Shown here: positions 44,201 to 52,680 of the stretch, piece after piece | Position numbering within the stretch: the first letter of the stretch is position 1 | How the letters are laid out: each line of letters begins with the position of its first letter | NCBI RefSeq assembly: GCF_003387475.1 | Contig: NZ_QUNO01000001.1 | Coordinates: 186,001 to 250,000 of the forward strand | Origin: Kutzneria buriramensis | GTDB lineage: Bacteria; Actinomycetota; Actinomycetes; Mycobacteriales; Pseudonocardiaceae | Direction of reading: 5' to 3' | DNA length: 64,000 nt | The notes under the pieces: model-generated | Seen by the model: the letters and a program-made list of their open reading frames with translations, nothing else | Database searches by the model: none | Told to the model about the DNA's origin: nothing | Translations under genes and position numbers: made by a program

Positions 44201-44838
44201 TGCGGCTGTGGGACGTCGCCGCCCATCGGCAGATCGTCGCGGCTGCCGAACACACCGGCCCAGTCACGAGCGTGGCGTTCAGTTCTAACGGCACAACTCT
44301 TGCTTCGGCTGGGGATGACGGCTTTGTGCGGTTGTGGGATGTGGTCAGCCACAAGCAAGTCGCCGCGTTGATCGGCCACTCCGGACACGTCCACGCGGTG
44401 GCGTTCAGTCCTGACGGCACAACTCTTGCTTCGGCTGGGGATGACGGCTTTGTGCGGTTGTGGGATGTGGTCAGCCACAAGCAAGTCGCCGCGTTGATCG
44501 GCCACTCCGGACACGTCCACGCGGTGGCGTTCAGTCCTGACGGCACAACTCTTGCTTCGGCTGGGGATGACGGCTTTGTGCGGTTGTGGGATGTGGTCAG
44601 CCACAAGCAAGTCACCGCCTTGACTGGCCACACCGGGCCAGCATCCAGCGTCGCTTTCAGTCCAGACGGGCACGCCCTTGTCTCCGGCGGAGAGGACACC
44701 ACCGCACGCCAGTGGGTCCTTGATCCGGTCCGGGTTGTTTCTGACGACTGCCGATTGCTCGGGGCCACTGCACGAACCCTGTGGGAACAGCTCCTTGCGG
44801 GACTCCCCTACCCGCCTCTGTGTCCCGGAAATCCGTGA
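41230..44838 (+). CDS. XRE-nSTAND NTPase with C-terminal WD40 propeller repeats
   Basis: The 1,202-residue product is taken from ATG 41230 after AAGGGG; GTG 41212 is possible. Residues about 10-85 form an HTH-like domain related to that of the kinase at 16821. The nSTAND module follows (YVGLASFQPEDADRFFGRE, Walker A GPSGSGKSSLLRAGLIPA, Walker B LLVVDQFEELF, and a winged-helix region to about 480). A membrane-like helix lies near 556-578. The last 600 residues are about 14 WD40 blades of the VAFSPDGxxLAxxxxDGxVRLWD type. Such proteins sense a ligand on the propeller and oligomerise for signalling or defence. No separate effector domain is obvious. Confidence 0.92.
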   Translation: MPRPERPLDPDRDVVQSFAARLRKLREQAGSPGYRELARRAHYSATTLSDAAGGRKLPSLAVTLAYVAACDGDRAEWEAYWRAAAAELAPAEVTDINGEVRAPYVGLASFQPEDADRFFGREHLVGQLTARLRRQRFIAVFGPSGSGKSSLLRAGLIPAVTAGHGADGHPCSTVLFTPGEHPLQECATQFAARLRIPAGTVLADLETDPTHLHLAVRQVLADKPDQAEMLLVVDQFEELFTVCRDTRQRSQFIAALLAAAQATASRARVVLGIRADFYAHCAQHPDLVEALEDAQVLVGSMRADELRAAITRPAAQAGLVVEAALVSTIVSEMLGNAGALPLMSHALVETWRRRRGTTLSLTGYQEAGGVAGALSRTAEHTYQSLSLAQQRTARAVLLRLVSLNEGAQDTRRRCPRAELDHLLSEDRTAAAEAVDETVAVTLEALAQARLLTVDADSVQIAHEALIRSWPRLRQWLDENRDGLRTHRQLTEAAQSWDALDRDPGSLYRGARLAAAQAWVSAAGHAAGLNAVEREFLGASDRAARHVVRRQRRVITALVTALVVTLAAAGVAIYQRQSAVDESRTALAGKLALQSTAAAPERPDEAMLLAVGAYYEDPTAPEARDALLSSQSRYFIGRLTGHTNVITGLAFSPDNRVVATASFDNTVRLWDPHSRTVIGTVPGRFMALSPDGRTIATDNQHATVTLWDVAHQRAMATFTGDTGGTLVDSLTFSPDGQTLATTSNDRVVRLWDMRSRSLVGTLQNDNHSLYGVAFSPDGHTIATTTGDGSVRLWDVASRTQVAVLTGNAAITAVAFSPDGHTIATTTGDGSLRLWDVASGKQFGVLTGTAGPALDVVFSPDGRTVAATSGADHTVMLWALQGPIITASPAAPVTQVTFSRDGRFLATAQQDGVVRLWDALSHAPQATLAGTTVAFSPGDHLVATGGDDGIVRLWDTATHTQVAELIGHVGPIRSVAFSPDGRVLSSAGDDATVRLWDVAAHRQIVAAAEHTGPVTSVAFSSNGTTLASAGDDGFVRLWDVVSHKQVAALIGHSGHVHAVAFSPDGTTLASAGDDGFVRLWDVVSHKQVAALIGHSGHVHAVAFSPDGTTLASAGDDGFVRLWDVVSHKQVTALTGHTGPASSVAFSPDGHALVSGGEDTTARQWVLDPVRVVSDDCRLLGATARTLWEQLLAGLPYPPLCPGNP
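44290..44613 (+). repeat. Identical 126-base WD40 repeats
   Basis: A 126-base unit starting GGCACAACTCTTGCTTCGGC occurs at 44290 and 44416 without a difference that I can see, and again at 44542 until it diverges near 44613. Each unit encodes one WD40 blade of 42 residues. DNA-level identity, including silent positions, indicates very recent tandem duplication or ongoing gene conversion. Confidence 0.9.
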
Positions 44839-45028
44839 GGTGAGGTGATGACGAAGGCATACAGGTACTACATTCCGAGATCATGCGGCAGCGAGTCGCC
44901 AAGTCGGCGGTAATGACTGATCAGGGCTCTGCTCAAGTGGACCTGGCGCCGACCAGAACCGCGGTGCCAGCGCCGAATAACCGCGATGAGCCAAGCGACT
45001 CGGGCTGGGGCCAATCCTCGATGCCCGG

Positions 45029-45676
45029 GTGCTCGCAGAGTTCGGCGCGGTGACCGCCTCGGACGGCACCAAGACCACGTACAGCTATTCGGGTGTCCTG
45101 AACCTCGCGGCTGGCCTGGCTAAGCCCGAGACCTGGAGGGACACCGCGAGCGCCCTGGAGAAGCTCTACGAGGCGAGCGGAACCAAGGCCCCGCCGGCCA
45201 AACCTGTGGCTTCCGCCGAGCCGTACCCGGACAACTCGACCGAGGCGTACAACGCCATCCAGTGCGCCGACAGCGTCGTTCCCACCACCGAGGACACCTA
45301 CAGCAAGCTCGCGGTCAGCGAGGACGCCCGCGTCGGGCCCTTCGGCCGGATTGCTGTGTTCGACATGATGACCTGCGCGTACTGGCCGCAGCAGGCCGTA
45401 CAGCCCTATCGCGGACCGTGGAACCGGGTGACCGCCAACCCGATCATGGTGATCAACAGTCGCTTCGACCCGGCTACCTCGCTCAAGGGCGCCACGGCCG
45501 GCGCTGGTGAGCTGGCCGACGCGCGGCTGCTGGTCGTCGAGGGCTCGGGCCACAGCACGATGTACGTCCACAGCAGTTGCGCCGAGCGGGCCAAGCGGAA
45601 CTACTTCGTCTCCGGTGATCTCCCGGCATCCGGCGCCACGTGCGGCATCGACCACAGCCCGTTCGACCCCACCTGA
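45029..45676 (+). pseudogene. C-terminal fragment of a secreted TAP-like hydrolase
   Basis: The frame encodes about 215 residues: NSTEAYNAIQCADSVVP, INSRFDPATSLKGA (acid residue) and VVEGSGHSTMYVHSSC (catalytic His), then the TAP-like ending. The nucleophile Ser elbow, oxyanion loop and signal peptide are absent and no start signal precedes it. It is a 5'-truncated copy of the same family as the complete gene at 19506. Confidence 0.75.
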
Positions 45677-45705
45677 CAACTGGTCGCGATCGCGCCCCGG
45701 CGGTG

Positions 45706-46410
45706 CTACCGGCGGGGCGCGGGACGGCCGAGCAGCCGGGGACCGGCATCGAGCAGACGCCTGCGCAATGCCTCGTCGTCGAGTGTGCTCAAGATGCGGG
45801 TGCCGGCCGCGTCGCCGTGCGCGGCGCGGGCGGCGGCCCAGAACGCCTCATTCGCCGGGGTGAAGCTGCCTTCCTTCGGGCGGTGGCCAGCGCGGTCGAC
45901 CCGGCCAGCGCGCCCGGTTTGCCGAGCAGGATCTCCAGGTAGTGGTCGAGGTCGTCGTGGGTGTCCCCGCGCCGGGTGAGCCTGGCGTGGCGGGGGGCGA
46001 CCGCGGCGCGGTCGTACATGAGCACCTCGTTCGCCCGCATCAGGACCCGGACCCGCGCGCCGATCAGCCGTGCGGGGACCGAGTAGCTGGACTGGCGGAC
46101 GCTGATGCGCGTCCCGGCCGACCCTGGGCGTCAGCGTGAGCCCGGCCTCGAAGTCGTCGAACGGGACTGGCCGCAGGTGGTCGCGCTCGTCGCGGAAGTT
46201 GAACCCGACGCTGACCCGCCGGTTGTGCAGGACCCGGCCCTCCTCGGCCAGGTCGATCTCGGCGATCCGGTCGTTGAGTTCAGACAGGCTGGCGACCTCC
46301 GGGACGGGGACCAAGTGGGTTCGCCGGAAACGCTCGCCTTCCTGCTTGACTCCGCCTTTCTCGTGCGCTTCCTTGCCGGGGATGCAGTAGAACGCGTCGA
46401 ACCCGTATTC
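45706..46410 (-). pseudogene. IS21-family transposase (IstA) fragment
   Basis: Joined across frames, the minus strand reads EYGFDAFYCIPGKEAHEKGG VKQEGERFRR, PVPEVASLSELNDRIAEIDL, ANEVLMYDRAAVAPRHARLT and LDHYLEILLGKPGALAGSTA. This is the C-terminal half of an IstA transposase, including the piece after the DDE core that recognises regulatory sequence. At least two frameshifts are present. The N-terminal half and IstB are missing, so it is inactive. Confidence 0.8.
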
Positions 46411-46567
46411 TCTGAACTACCAGGGCAGGTGACTGGAAGGTCAGTCTGTGCTGCCCTCATGCACAGCCGTTCCCGATTCGTTCCTCTCAGTGGCTGGCTT
46501 GCCACGCAAACTCGGTTGCTGCGCCCGCTGCCTGTGCCGGCTGAGCCCAGGTGGGACAGGCGGCGGC

Positions 46568-47035
46568 TTAAGGCCCCATCTCGCGACGACTTGCTTTCAG
46601 GAAGGCATATTGCGCTTCGGCCCACTCCCAGTAGAGACTCCAAGATCTTGGATTCTCGTCACTGGATTTGCTTAGCACCCTTAGATTGTGCATGCGTATT
46701 TGATCGACTGCATCCAACATCCTCTGCGCGGCAGAGATGGTCTCCGGTGCCGCAAACACATCAAGCTTGCTTGCAAGCTCCATAGCCACCCTTGCTTCCT
46801 CCATGCCAAAGAGATGCCGATCGGCTTCGGGGACGAGCTGCCAGTCGCTCTCGAAGACCTTCACCTCCCAACGGAATGCTGCTTCGACGAGCTTGGTTAC
46901 CGTCTCGGGAAGCTGTTCCCTCCTCCATCGCTGCCCCTCTTGCCTGCGAACAAGGAGTGACGAGAGTCCAACGTTAATGAGGCTGATAACGACAGCGGCA
47001 AGGGCGGCAGCGGCGCTCAGGTCCTGGGCAGACAC
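46568..47035 (-). CDS. Membrane-anchored helical protein of unknown function
   Basis: The 155-residue product from GTG 47035 begins SAQDLSAAAALAAVVISLIN, an N-terminal membrane helix, followed by charged helices (RRQEGQRWRREQLPETVTKL). This anchor-plus-helix plan occurs in many small proteins of unknown function in accessory regions. GC content is lower than in the neighbours, consistent with transfer. It lies directly after the recombinase genes in the same direction but 45 bases from them, so may be part of the same element. Confidence 0.65.
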   Translation of the reverse strand: MSAQDLSAAAALAAVVISLINVGLSSLLVRRQEGQRWRREQLPETVTKLVEAAFRWEVKVFESDWQLVPEADRHLFGMEEARVAMELASKLDVFAAPETISAAQRMLDAVDQIRMHNLRVLSKSSDENPRSWSLYWEWAEAQYAFLKASRREMGP

Positions 47036-47080
47036 GAAGGTAATATAGCAGGTCTTGAAGGCCTGCGGGTGCGTCGAACA

Positions 47081-49561
47081 TTAGGAAAGATCCCCCGTCT
47101 CTGTTCCGTCAGGAATGAAAGTCGGAATTCCAAGGTTGACAACTCGGCCAGGGTTGGCACTTTTGTTGATCTGTGCGAGTTTGTCGTTGGCTCCGGCGAG
47201 GCTGATCTGGAGGCCTTCGACTTCACCGAGCCAGCCTTCGCGTTTGGCTTCGATGATGCGGGCAACGAGGTTGTCGCGGATCTCGACCAGCCGGTCGCGT
47301 TGAACGGGGTCTGGCCAGAGCATGGAGCAACGGACGCAGGCGTGTTCATGGATGCACGGTGTGGAGAACGCGCGGCCGCAGGTGCCGATAGAGACCTTGC
47401 GTTTCTCGAAGTGGCCAAGGAACTCGGCCCATTCCTCCTCGGTGGGGACGCGGTATTCCTCACTGGGCCGCAGGCTGCGTCGGCGGGCCAGGAAGGCAAG
47501 GTGGGCCTGGATCGCCTCGTCGGGATAGACGGCCTTGTAGCCCATGGTGACGTTGATGTCGCGATGCCCGGCGACGACTTGGGCGATGTGTGGCGGGAGT
47601 CCATTGAGGACGGCATCGGTGATGAACACGCGCCGGAAGTCATGCGGTGTGAAGCGCAACGGCTCGCCGGTGGCGGGGTCGGTCAAGCCCGTGCGGGCCA
47701 ACGCCGCGTCCAAGATCTCACGGATGACCGCGGGAGTGATCGCCCGGTCCTCAGAGCCGATACGCCGCTGAAACAGCAGCGGCATCGGTGACAGCCAAAC
47801 GCACTCGCGGACGTCGTAGCCGGCAAGGAGCGGGATCGCGCCAGCGGTGCCGCGAACGCGCTGGATGACCGCGGAGAGCACGTCGGCGAGTTCCGGGGAC
47901 ACAACCAGAAGCCGCTCTGTGTCCGTTTTGGACGGTGCGATCTGCAGTAGCGGGACGAGCTCGCCGGTGGTGGGCAGGCGGTATTGGACCAGGCTGTGGT
48001 GGGACAGCTCGGTGAGTTCCTCGACGCGGACGCCGGTGGCGCGCAGCACTTCGACCGTGGCGAAAGCCCAGAACGCGTAGTCCTCCTCGCGGCCCAGATC
48101 GCGACGCTGCCCCGTGGCGGGGTCCTCGGCCCAGATCTTGGTGGCGGCCGAGCGGGGCGGAGCGACCCGGACCAGGGTGTGCCCGGCGGCGGTGAAGGTG
48201 TGTCCGGGCGGGGTCCGGCGGGCCTCCTCCAACAACGCGGCGGCGTCGTGGCGCCACTGGTTGACGGTGCGGACCAGGATCGGCAGGACGGGCAGCCGTG
48301 CGCGGGTGCGGGCGTCCATGCGGGACTTGCGGTGGCGCTTGTCCTTTGTCCGGTTGACTTCCTCGCGCCCGACCGGACACGGCGCGACCCACGGACCCCA
48401 GCGTGCCGGGTCTTCTACCGCCCAGTGCGCGAGGTCGAGGTAGAACGCGCGCACCGGGGTGAGGCATTCGCGGTAGTTCACCCGCGCGACTGTGGTCGTG
48501 ACGGTGGTCTCTGCGGTGCCGCCCTCGCGGGTTCTGCGGGTCCGGGTCACGGTGCGCAGCCGCTGCTTCCAGGCGTCGGCGATCTCGGCGGGCAGGTGGA
48601 GACTGTCAATGCCGGGGTGGTGTCGCTCGAGGTCGGCCCAGAACAGGTTGCCCAGGATGTTCGCCAGCGTCGCCAGGCTGGAGTAGTCCAGCGCGGGCTG
48701 GCGTTCCCGCAGGTAATTCACCAGCAGATCCCGGATCGGACGGCAGACCAGCCCGTAGCGGTCGATGAGCTCCTCCGGGCTTCGTTGCCCGGTGTTGCGC
48801 AGCTCGCGCAGCGTGGCGGGGGCTTGGTCGCTGAACACGTCCAGGGTATGCAGCATCCGGTAGAACGTGTGCGTGGCCCCGATGCCGGTTCCGTGGGCGT
48901 CCGCCTCGGCATCGAGCAGCTCCAGCACGTCGCCCGGGGTGATGTCGGCCAGCACCCCGCCTTTCGCCGCGAGGATCTGCGCGGCCCGGTAGCTGATGCG
49001 GGTGGCCTTCGCCGGAGCGAGGCCCGGGTCGGCCGAACACAGTGTCCGCAGGCGAGTGAGACCGTCGGTGTCCCGATATCGGGTCATGACCGTGGTCAGG
49101 GCTCCCCTGCGGATGTCGGCGACGACCAGCATGGACACCGCCGGGCGGATCACGTCAGCGGCGATCGTCAGCCAGAGGGCGCGGAAGAACGCCTCGTGAT
49201 GCCAGTCGGCAGCAACACCGTGCTCGCGCAGCCAGCTGCGGGGAATCTCCCGCCAGGACTTTCCGGCGGTGTCGACGCCGGTGGCCAGCCAGCGGTCCTG
49301 CCAGGTCTGGCCCGGCTGATCCTCCAACCAGTCCAGCAGCTGGCCGAGACCGCGGTGGTGGGCGCCGGGCCGGTGACGGCTGGAAGGCCCCGGCGCGAAC
49401 GGCGGGCGCGTCAACCGTGCCCAGGTCGTGTCGCGTCTGGCCTGAGTGGCCGGCCAGTCCGCGCTGCGGGGCCGCGGCGCCGGGCGTGCCCGGCTCGCCG
49501 GCAAGACCGTCGCTGACGACGGCTGACTGAGCACTTGTTCTTCGAGGTTCGTGGCGGTCAT
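47081..49561 (-). CDS. Large tyrosine recombinase/integrase (TnpB-like)
   Basis: The 826-residue product begins MTATNLEEQVLSQPSSATVL at ATG 49561, which overlaps the stop of the upstream recombinase (ATGA). The catalytic domain near residues 510-720 has the Arg in TGVRVEELTELSHHSL, the HxxR box in FTPHDFRRVFITDA, GHRDINVTMGYKAVYP with the late His and nucleophile Tyr, and a C-terminal Cys cluster (CIHEHACVRCSMLW). Large recombinases of this type work in pairs or triples, as TnpA/TnpB of Tn554-like elements do. Its partner directly upstream is interrupted by a stop codon. Confidence 0.88.
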   Translation of the reverse strand: MTATNLEEQVLSQPSSATVLPASRARPAPRPRSADWPATQARRDTTWARLTRPPFAPGPSSRHRPGAHHRGLGQLLDWLEDQPGQTWQDRWLATGVDTAGKSWREIPRSWLREHGVAADWHHEAFFRALWLTIAADVIRPAVSMLVVADIRRGALTTVMTRYRDTDGLTRLRTLCSADPGLAPAKATRISYRAAQILAAKGGVLADITPGDVLELLDAEADAHGTGIGATHTFYRMLHTLDVFSDQAPATLRELRNTGQRSPEELIDRYGLVCRPIRDLLVNYLRERQPALDYSSLATLANILGNLFWADLERHHPGIDSLHLPAEIADAWKQRLRTVTRTRRTREGGTAETTVTTTVARVNYRECLTPVRAFYLDLAHWAVEDPARWGPWVAPCPVGREEVNRTKDKRHRKSRMDARTRARLPVLPILVRTVNQWRHDAAALLEEARRTPPGHTFTAAGHTLVRVAPPRSAATKIWAEDPATGQRRDLGREEDYAFWAFATVEVLRATGVRVEELTELSHHSLVQYRLPTTGELVPLLQIAPSKTDTERLLVVSPELADVLSAVIQRVRGTAGAIPLLAGYDVRECVWLSPMPLLFQRRIGSEDRAITPAVIREILDAALARTGLTDPATGEPLRFTPHDFRRVFITDAVLNGLPPHIAQVVAGHRDINVTMGYKAVYPDEAIQAHLAFLARRRSLRPSEEYRVPTEEEWAEFLGHFEKRKVSIGTCGRAFSTPCIHEHACVRCSMLWPDPVQRDRLVEIRDNLVARIIEAKREGWLGEVEGLQISLAGANDKLAQINKSANPGRVVNLGIPTFIPDGTETGDLS

Positions 49562-50793
49562 GACGCGGCGCCACCGACATTGCCGCCGAACAGGACGGCC
49601 AGCGTGTCCGGCCGGTAGCCCGGCGCGGGCGGCGCCGCCGCGCGTTGCGCGGCCGTGCGGGTCTGCTCGGCATGATGGGCCAGCACCCGGCGGATCACGT
49701 CCTCCTGCCGCGGGGTCAGGTAGAGCTGGGTCGTGGTCAACAGCGCGTGCCCGAGCACGAATTGGACATCGGTCAGCGGCAACTCGGGATCCTCGGCCAT
49801 CCGGTAGGCAGCGGTGTGCCGCAACGCATGCAGCGTCGCCGTGCTGCCCGCCGCGGCCGCGGCGCGTTCGAACATGCGGTGCGCCGCGTGATAGGTCAAC
49901 GGCCGCGGCGGACGGCGCAACGTCCACCACAAGGGCAACCGCCGTCCGGTCGGGATCAGCCCGCCCATCTCCACTTGGTAGAGCCGCAGCCAGACGAACG
50001 CGTCGCTGGAGGCCGGCAACGCCTGCTCCGCGCGGCTTCCCTTGCGCACCACCGTGATCAGCTGCCGGCCCGGTTCGACACCGCCCTACGTAACCGACAG
50101 CAGCTCCGAGGCCCGTGCCCCGGTGGACAGGTAGAACGCCACCAGCGCTCGGTCCCGGTGCGAGGGCAGCCGGGCGAAGATCTCGTTGAACTCGGCATCG
50201 GGGACGCTGCGCGGAATCCGCTTCGGCACGGTCGGCCGATACAACCCGGTCCGCTCGTTGCGGTGCGGCTCCATCGGGTTGTGGTGTGCGTGCGCCCGCC
50301 GGCCGCGCCGTGCCCGGTCCAGCGGGAACGGGTTCACCAGCGGACCGCTGTCCGCGTCCAGGTGAAACCCGTAGAACCCGCGCAGGACGGTCTCGCTGTG
50401 CGCCCGCACCGACGGCGCGTAGGCCACCCCAGTCGACGGTGGGCAGGGCGTTTCGCTCGGTGTGTGCCAGTGCGGACGCGCCGGCTTGCCCGCTACCAGC
50501 ATCCACCGGCAGAAGTCCCGCGCCTCCGCCCGCGTCGCCCGGTTCCACGCGACCTCGACCGCCCAGAGGAATCGGAACCAGCGCAACAGATCCAACCCGT
50601 AGGAGCGCAGCGTCGTCTCCGACCGGCCCGCCGCCTGCAAGTCACGGAAGTAGGCCGACACCGCCTCCACCGGGGCGCCGGCCGGGTCAAGCAGCCGGAA
50701 CGGCAACCACGGATCGCTCGTGGCCTCCACCGCGCCCACGAGCGGGACGGCCAACCTCGCCAGATCCCGCGGCGCCCCCTCGTCGTCGATCAT
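49558..50793 (-). pseudogene. Tyrosine recombinase (TnpA-like) interrupted by one amber codon
   Basis: The minus strand encodes 411 residues from ATG 50793 (MIDDEGAPRDLARLAVPLVG), with one in-frame TAG at 50088-50086: ASELLSVT-stop-GGVEPGRQLITV. The frame on both sides is intact and reads a full recombinase: Arg in STGARASELL, HALRHTAAYRM, GHALLTTTQLYLTP with the Tyr. From memory, relatives have Gln at the stop, so one C-to-T change explains it. It ends with an ATGA overlap into the larger recombinase. It is either a fresh nonsense mutant or translated by amber suppression. Confidence 0.85.
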
Positions 50794-50882
50794 GAGCGGG
50801 GACCGTAACCGAGCACCCCCGAACCCCCGCGCTGACCTGGGTAGATTCCAGAGTTAGTTCAGTCAAGAGGTAGTTGCCGCGC

Positions 50883-51386
50883 TCAGTCGTGTGCCTGCTC
50901 TAGTCCCGCGTGGAGTTGTTCAGTGCTCGCGTCGGCCAATCTCGCGCCCATCGTTCGGTGCAACCGAGCGAACACCTGTCTGCGGGTGCCGCCGCCCAGC
51001 TTGACGATCAAGCCAGCGGCATAGCGCAGCTGGCCTTGAAGCTCGTAGTGTTCTCGTGTTTCGGATCCGTAGTCGTAGTCGTAGCAGCCGGTGTCGCACC
51101 AGTCGCCGAAAGCCTCCACCGGTTGGTGCCCGCAGTAGCAGATCGGCTCGTAACACGAGTCGCAGATGTATGACGCCGAGTCCGAGTCCGAGGTGTGGGC
51201 AAGGTCCTGGGAGATGCAGCGGCGCCCCGCGCATCGTGCACGAAGCCGTTCTGCCCGCTCGTGCTTACCGATGGTCTCGGTGCACCGCTCGCACCGCGCG
51301 AAGGGGTCCTCGACGGGGGCGCACCCGCACTCGACGCAGACGCTGCCCGGACAGCGGCGCAGACGACCATCGAGCGCAATCCCCGG
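50883..51386 (-). pseudogene. Cys-rich zinc-ribbon frame without a start codon
   Basis: Directly after the TGA of the module 2 mini-protein the same frame stays open for 167 codons with strongly protein-like sequence: SVCVECGCAPVEDPFARCER CTETIGKHER, ARCAGRRCISQD, YICDSCYEPICYCGHQPVEA, DWCDTGC and a helical end (RQVFARLHRTMGARLADAST). At least a dozen Cys fit several zinc knuckles. The first ATG or GTG in this frame is the GTG at 51119, which would discard most Cys. An ATG overlapping the TGA lies in another frame. It is either frameshifted from that ATG, read through the TGA, or decayed. Confidence 0.55.
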
Positions 51387-51590
51387 TCATGCGATCAGCC
51401 AGTGGAAGAACCGGACGCTTGCCGCCAGAGTGGTCAACCCCGCCAACACGGCGATGGGCAACGGTTGGTGGGCCATGACGAGCAACGCCGTCGCCCCACC
51501 CCCGGCTAGCACGGCAAACAGCAAGACCACTGCTGCCCGCAGCCCGAGCAGTGCTCCGTCGTCCTTGCGTCTACGCGCCTTGTTCGTCAC
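51387..51590 (-). CDS. Two-helix membrane mini-protein, module 2
   Basis: The 67-residue product starts at GTG 51590 with GGAG seven bases upstream. A basic-polar N-terminus (TNKARRRKDDGALLGLRAAV) leads into two hydrophobic helices (VVLLFAVLAGGGATALLVM and LPIAVLAGLTTLAASVRFF) and the end FFHWLIA. It matches the mini-proteins of modules 1 and 3 in size, topology and FFxWL ending and diverges from the sigma-like gene at 51832. Confidence 0.75.
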   Translation of the reverse strand: MTNKARRRKDDGALLGLRAAVVLLFAVLAGGGATALLVMAHQPLPIAVLAGLTTLAASVRFFHWLIA

Positions 51591-51676
51591 CGTCGGCTCC
51601 TCGTCCAGGCCCCGGGCGTGGGGCGTTCGACCACCTACAGGCACCGGCGCGCGGTCCGCCCCACGAAAAAGATCGC

Positions 51677-51727
51677 GGAAAAATCTTGTAATTGGCCGTG
51701 GGGTAACTCTGGACGGCTCGCATACGA
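51677..51727 (+). promoter_or_regulatory. Bipartite element of module 2 (TCTTGT-31 bases-CATACGA)
   Basis: GGAAAAATCTTG at 51677-51688 and CATACGA at 51721-51727 are separated so that exactly 31 bases lie between TCTTGT and CATACGA, with CGT at gap positions 8-10. The layout is the same as upstream of the sigma-like genes of modules 1 and 3. The element lies about 100 bases before the start codon. Confidence 0.8.
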
Positions 51728-51831
51728 AGACAGCGCGGGCGACCGTCCGGCATGGGCGGGGGCTGCCGACGAATACAACCGGCGGACAGCCCACACCGGC
51801 ACTATGCGGCGACGGACGGCGGGCGGCAGGG

Positions 51832-52680
51832 ATGGGCGAGGGCGACTCCGGTGAGACACCGAACGCGCTCGCCTGCGACGACGCCGACGGCACGCCTGAT
51901 CCCGACCTGGCCGGCATCCAAGCCCTGCTCGGCGACGCCGACGCGACACCGAGTGACGAACTGGCCGAGGCTGCGGACCGACGTGCGCGGCGGGAGGAGG
52001 ATCGGCGGCTCTACGAACTGCTAGCGGGCGACCAGTTCCAAGGTCCTCGCTACGACATCTTCATCGCGGAACTGGCCGCCTACGGGATCGGGGTCATCAA
52101 CTCGTGGCTGTACAAACGTGTGATTTTCCAGTACTGCGCCAACCGCGGGCGTCCTCTACCGGGAGCCGCCAGGCACAAGGACCTTGCCAGCGCTGACGCC
52201 GACGAGCGGGACGAGTTGGCGATCGAGGCGGTCGCCGAAGGCCTGCAGTTCTTCCGGGCCCACACCCTGCTGCAAGGCCGCTGGGATCCCGACGGTCGCG
52301 CCAGCCTGAAGACGTTCTTCATCGGTGCCTGCATGCTGCGATTCCCGACCGTGTGGCGTCGGTGGCTGGCCGGCACTGCCGACGGCGGCCGCTCCAACAG
52401 CCCGCAGATCGTCTCCGTCCCCGATACAGGTGATCTTCTGGGACATCCGGCGTCACGCGACCAACCGGAAACAGTGCTCCTGGCAAATGAACGAATCGAA
52501 CAGGAGCTGAGTGCGATGCCCGCCGACCTCCGAGACGTCGCCTGGCGAATCGCGCATGACGACGCCACGGTCGTGGAGATCGCCGACGCCCTTGGCGTGA
52601 GTGCTCGAAGTCTCGAAGGCAAGTTCTACCGGCACCGCAAACGTGTCGCCCAGCGCGCAACATCACGGAGGACGAGATGA
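51832..52680 (+). CDS. Sigma-factor-like regulator, module 2
   Basis: From ATG 51832 (GGCAGGG upstream) the product has 282 residues. It shares with modules 1 and 3 the core YDIFIAELAAYGIGVINSWL, NRGRPLPG, then GRASLKTFFIGACMLRFPTV WRRW, and a region-4-like HTH at the end, VVEIADALGVSARSLEGKFY. The acidic N-terminal 75 residues are not conserved. Its stop overlaps the ATG of the partner by four bases, after a GGAGG site. Sequence identity with the other copies looks only moderate, so the three modules are old relatives rather than recent duplicates. Confidence 0.75.
   Translation: MGEGDSGETPNALACDDADGTPDPDLAGIQALLGDADATPSDELAEAADRRARREEDRRLYELLAGDQFQGPRYDIFIAELAAYGIGVINSWLYKRVIFQYCANRGRPLPGAARHKDLASADADERDELAIEAVAEGLQFFRAHTLLQGRWDPDGRASLKTFFIGACMLRFPTVWRRWLAGTADGGRSNSPQIVSVPDTGDLLGHPASRDQPETVLLANERIEQELSAMPADLRDVAWRIAHDDATVVEIADALGVSARSLEGKFYRHRKRVAQRATSRRTR

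Noticed and set aside
50086-50793. The upstream recombinase half as a separate complete gene
   Set aside because: It lacks the catalytic HxxR and Tyr, which follow in the same frame directly after the amber codon.
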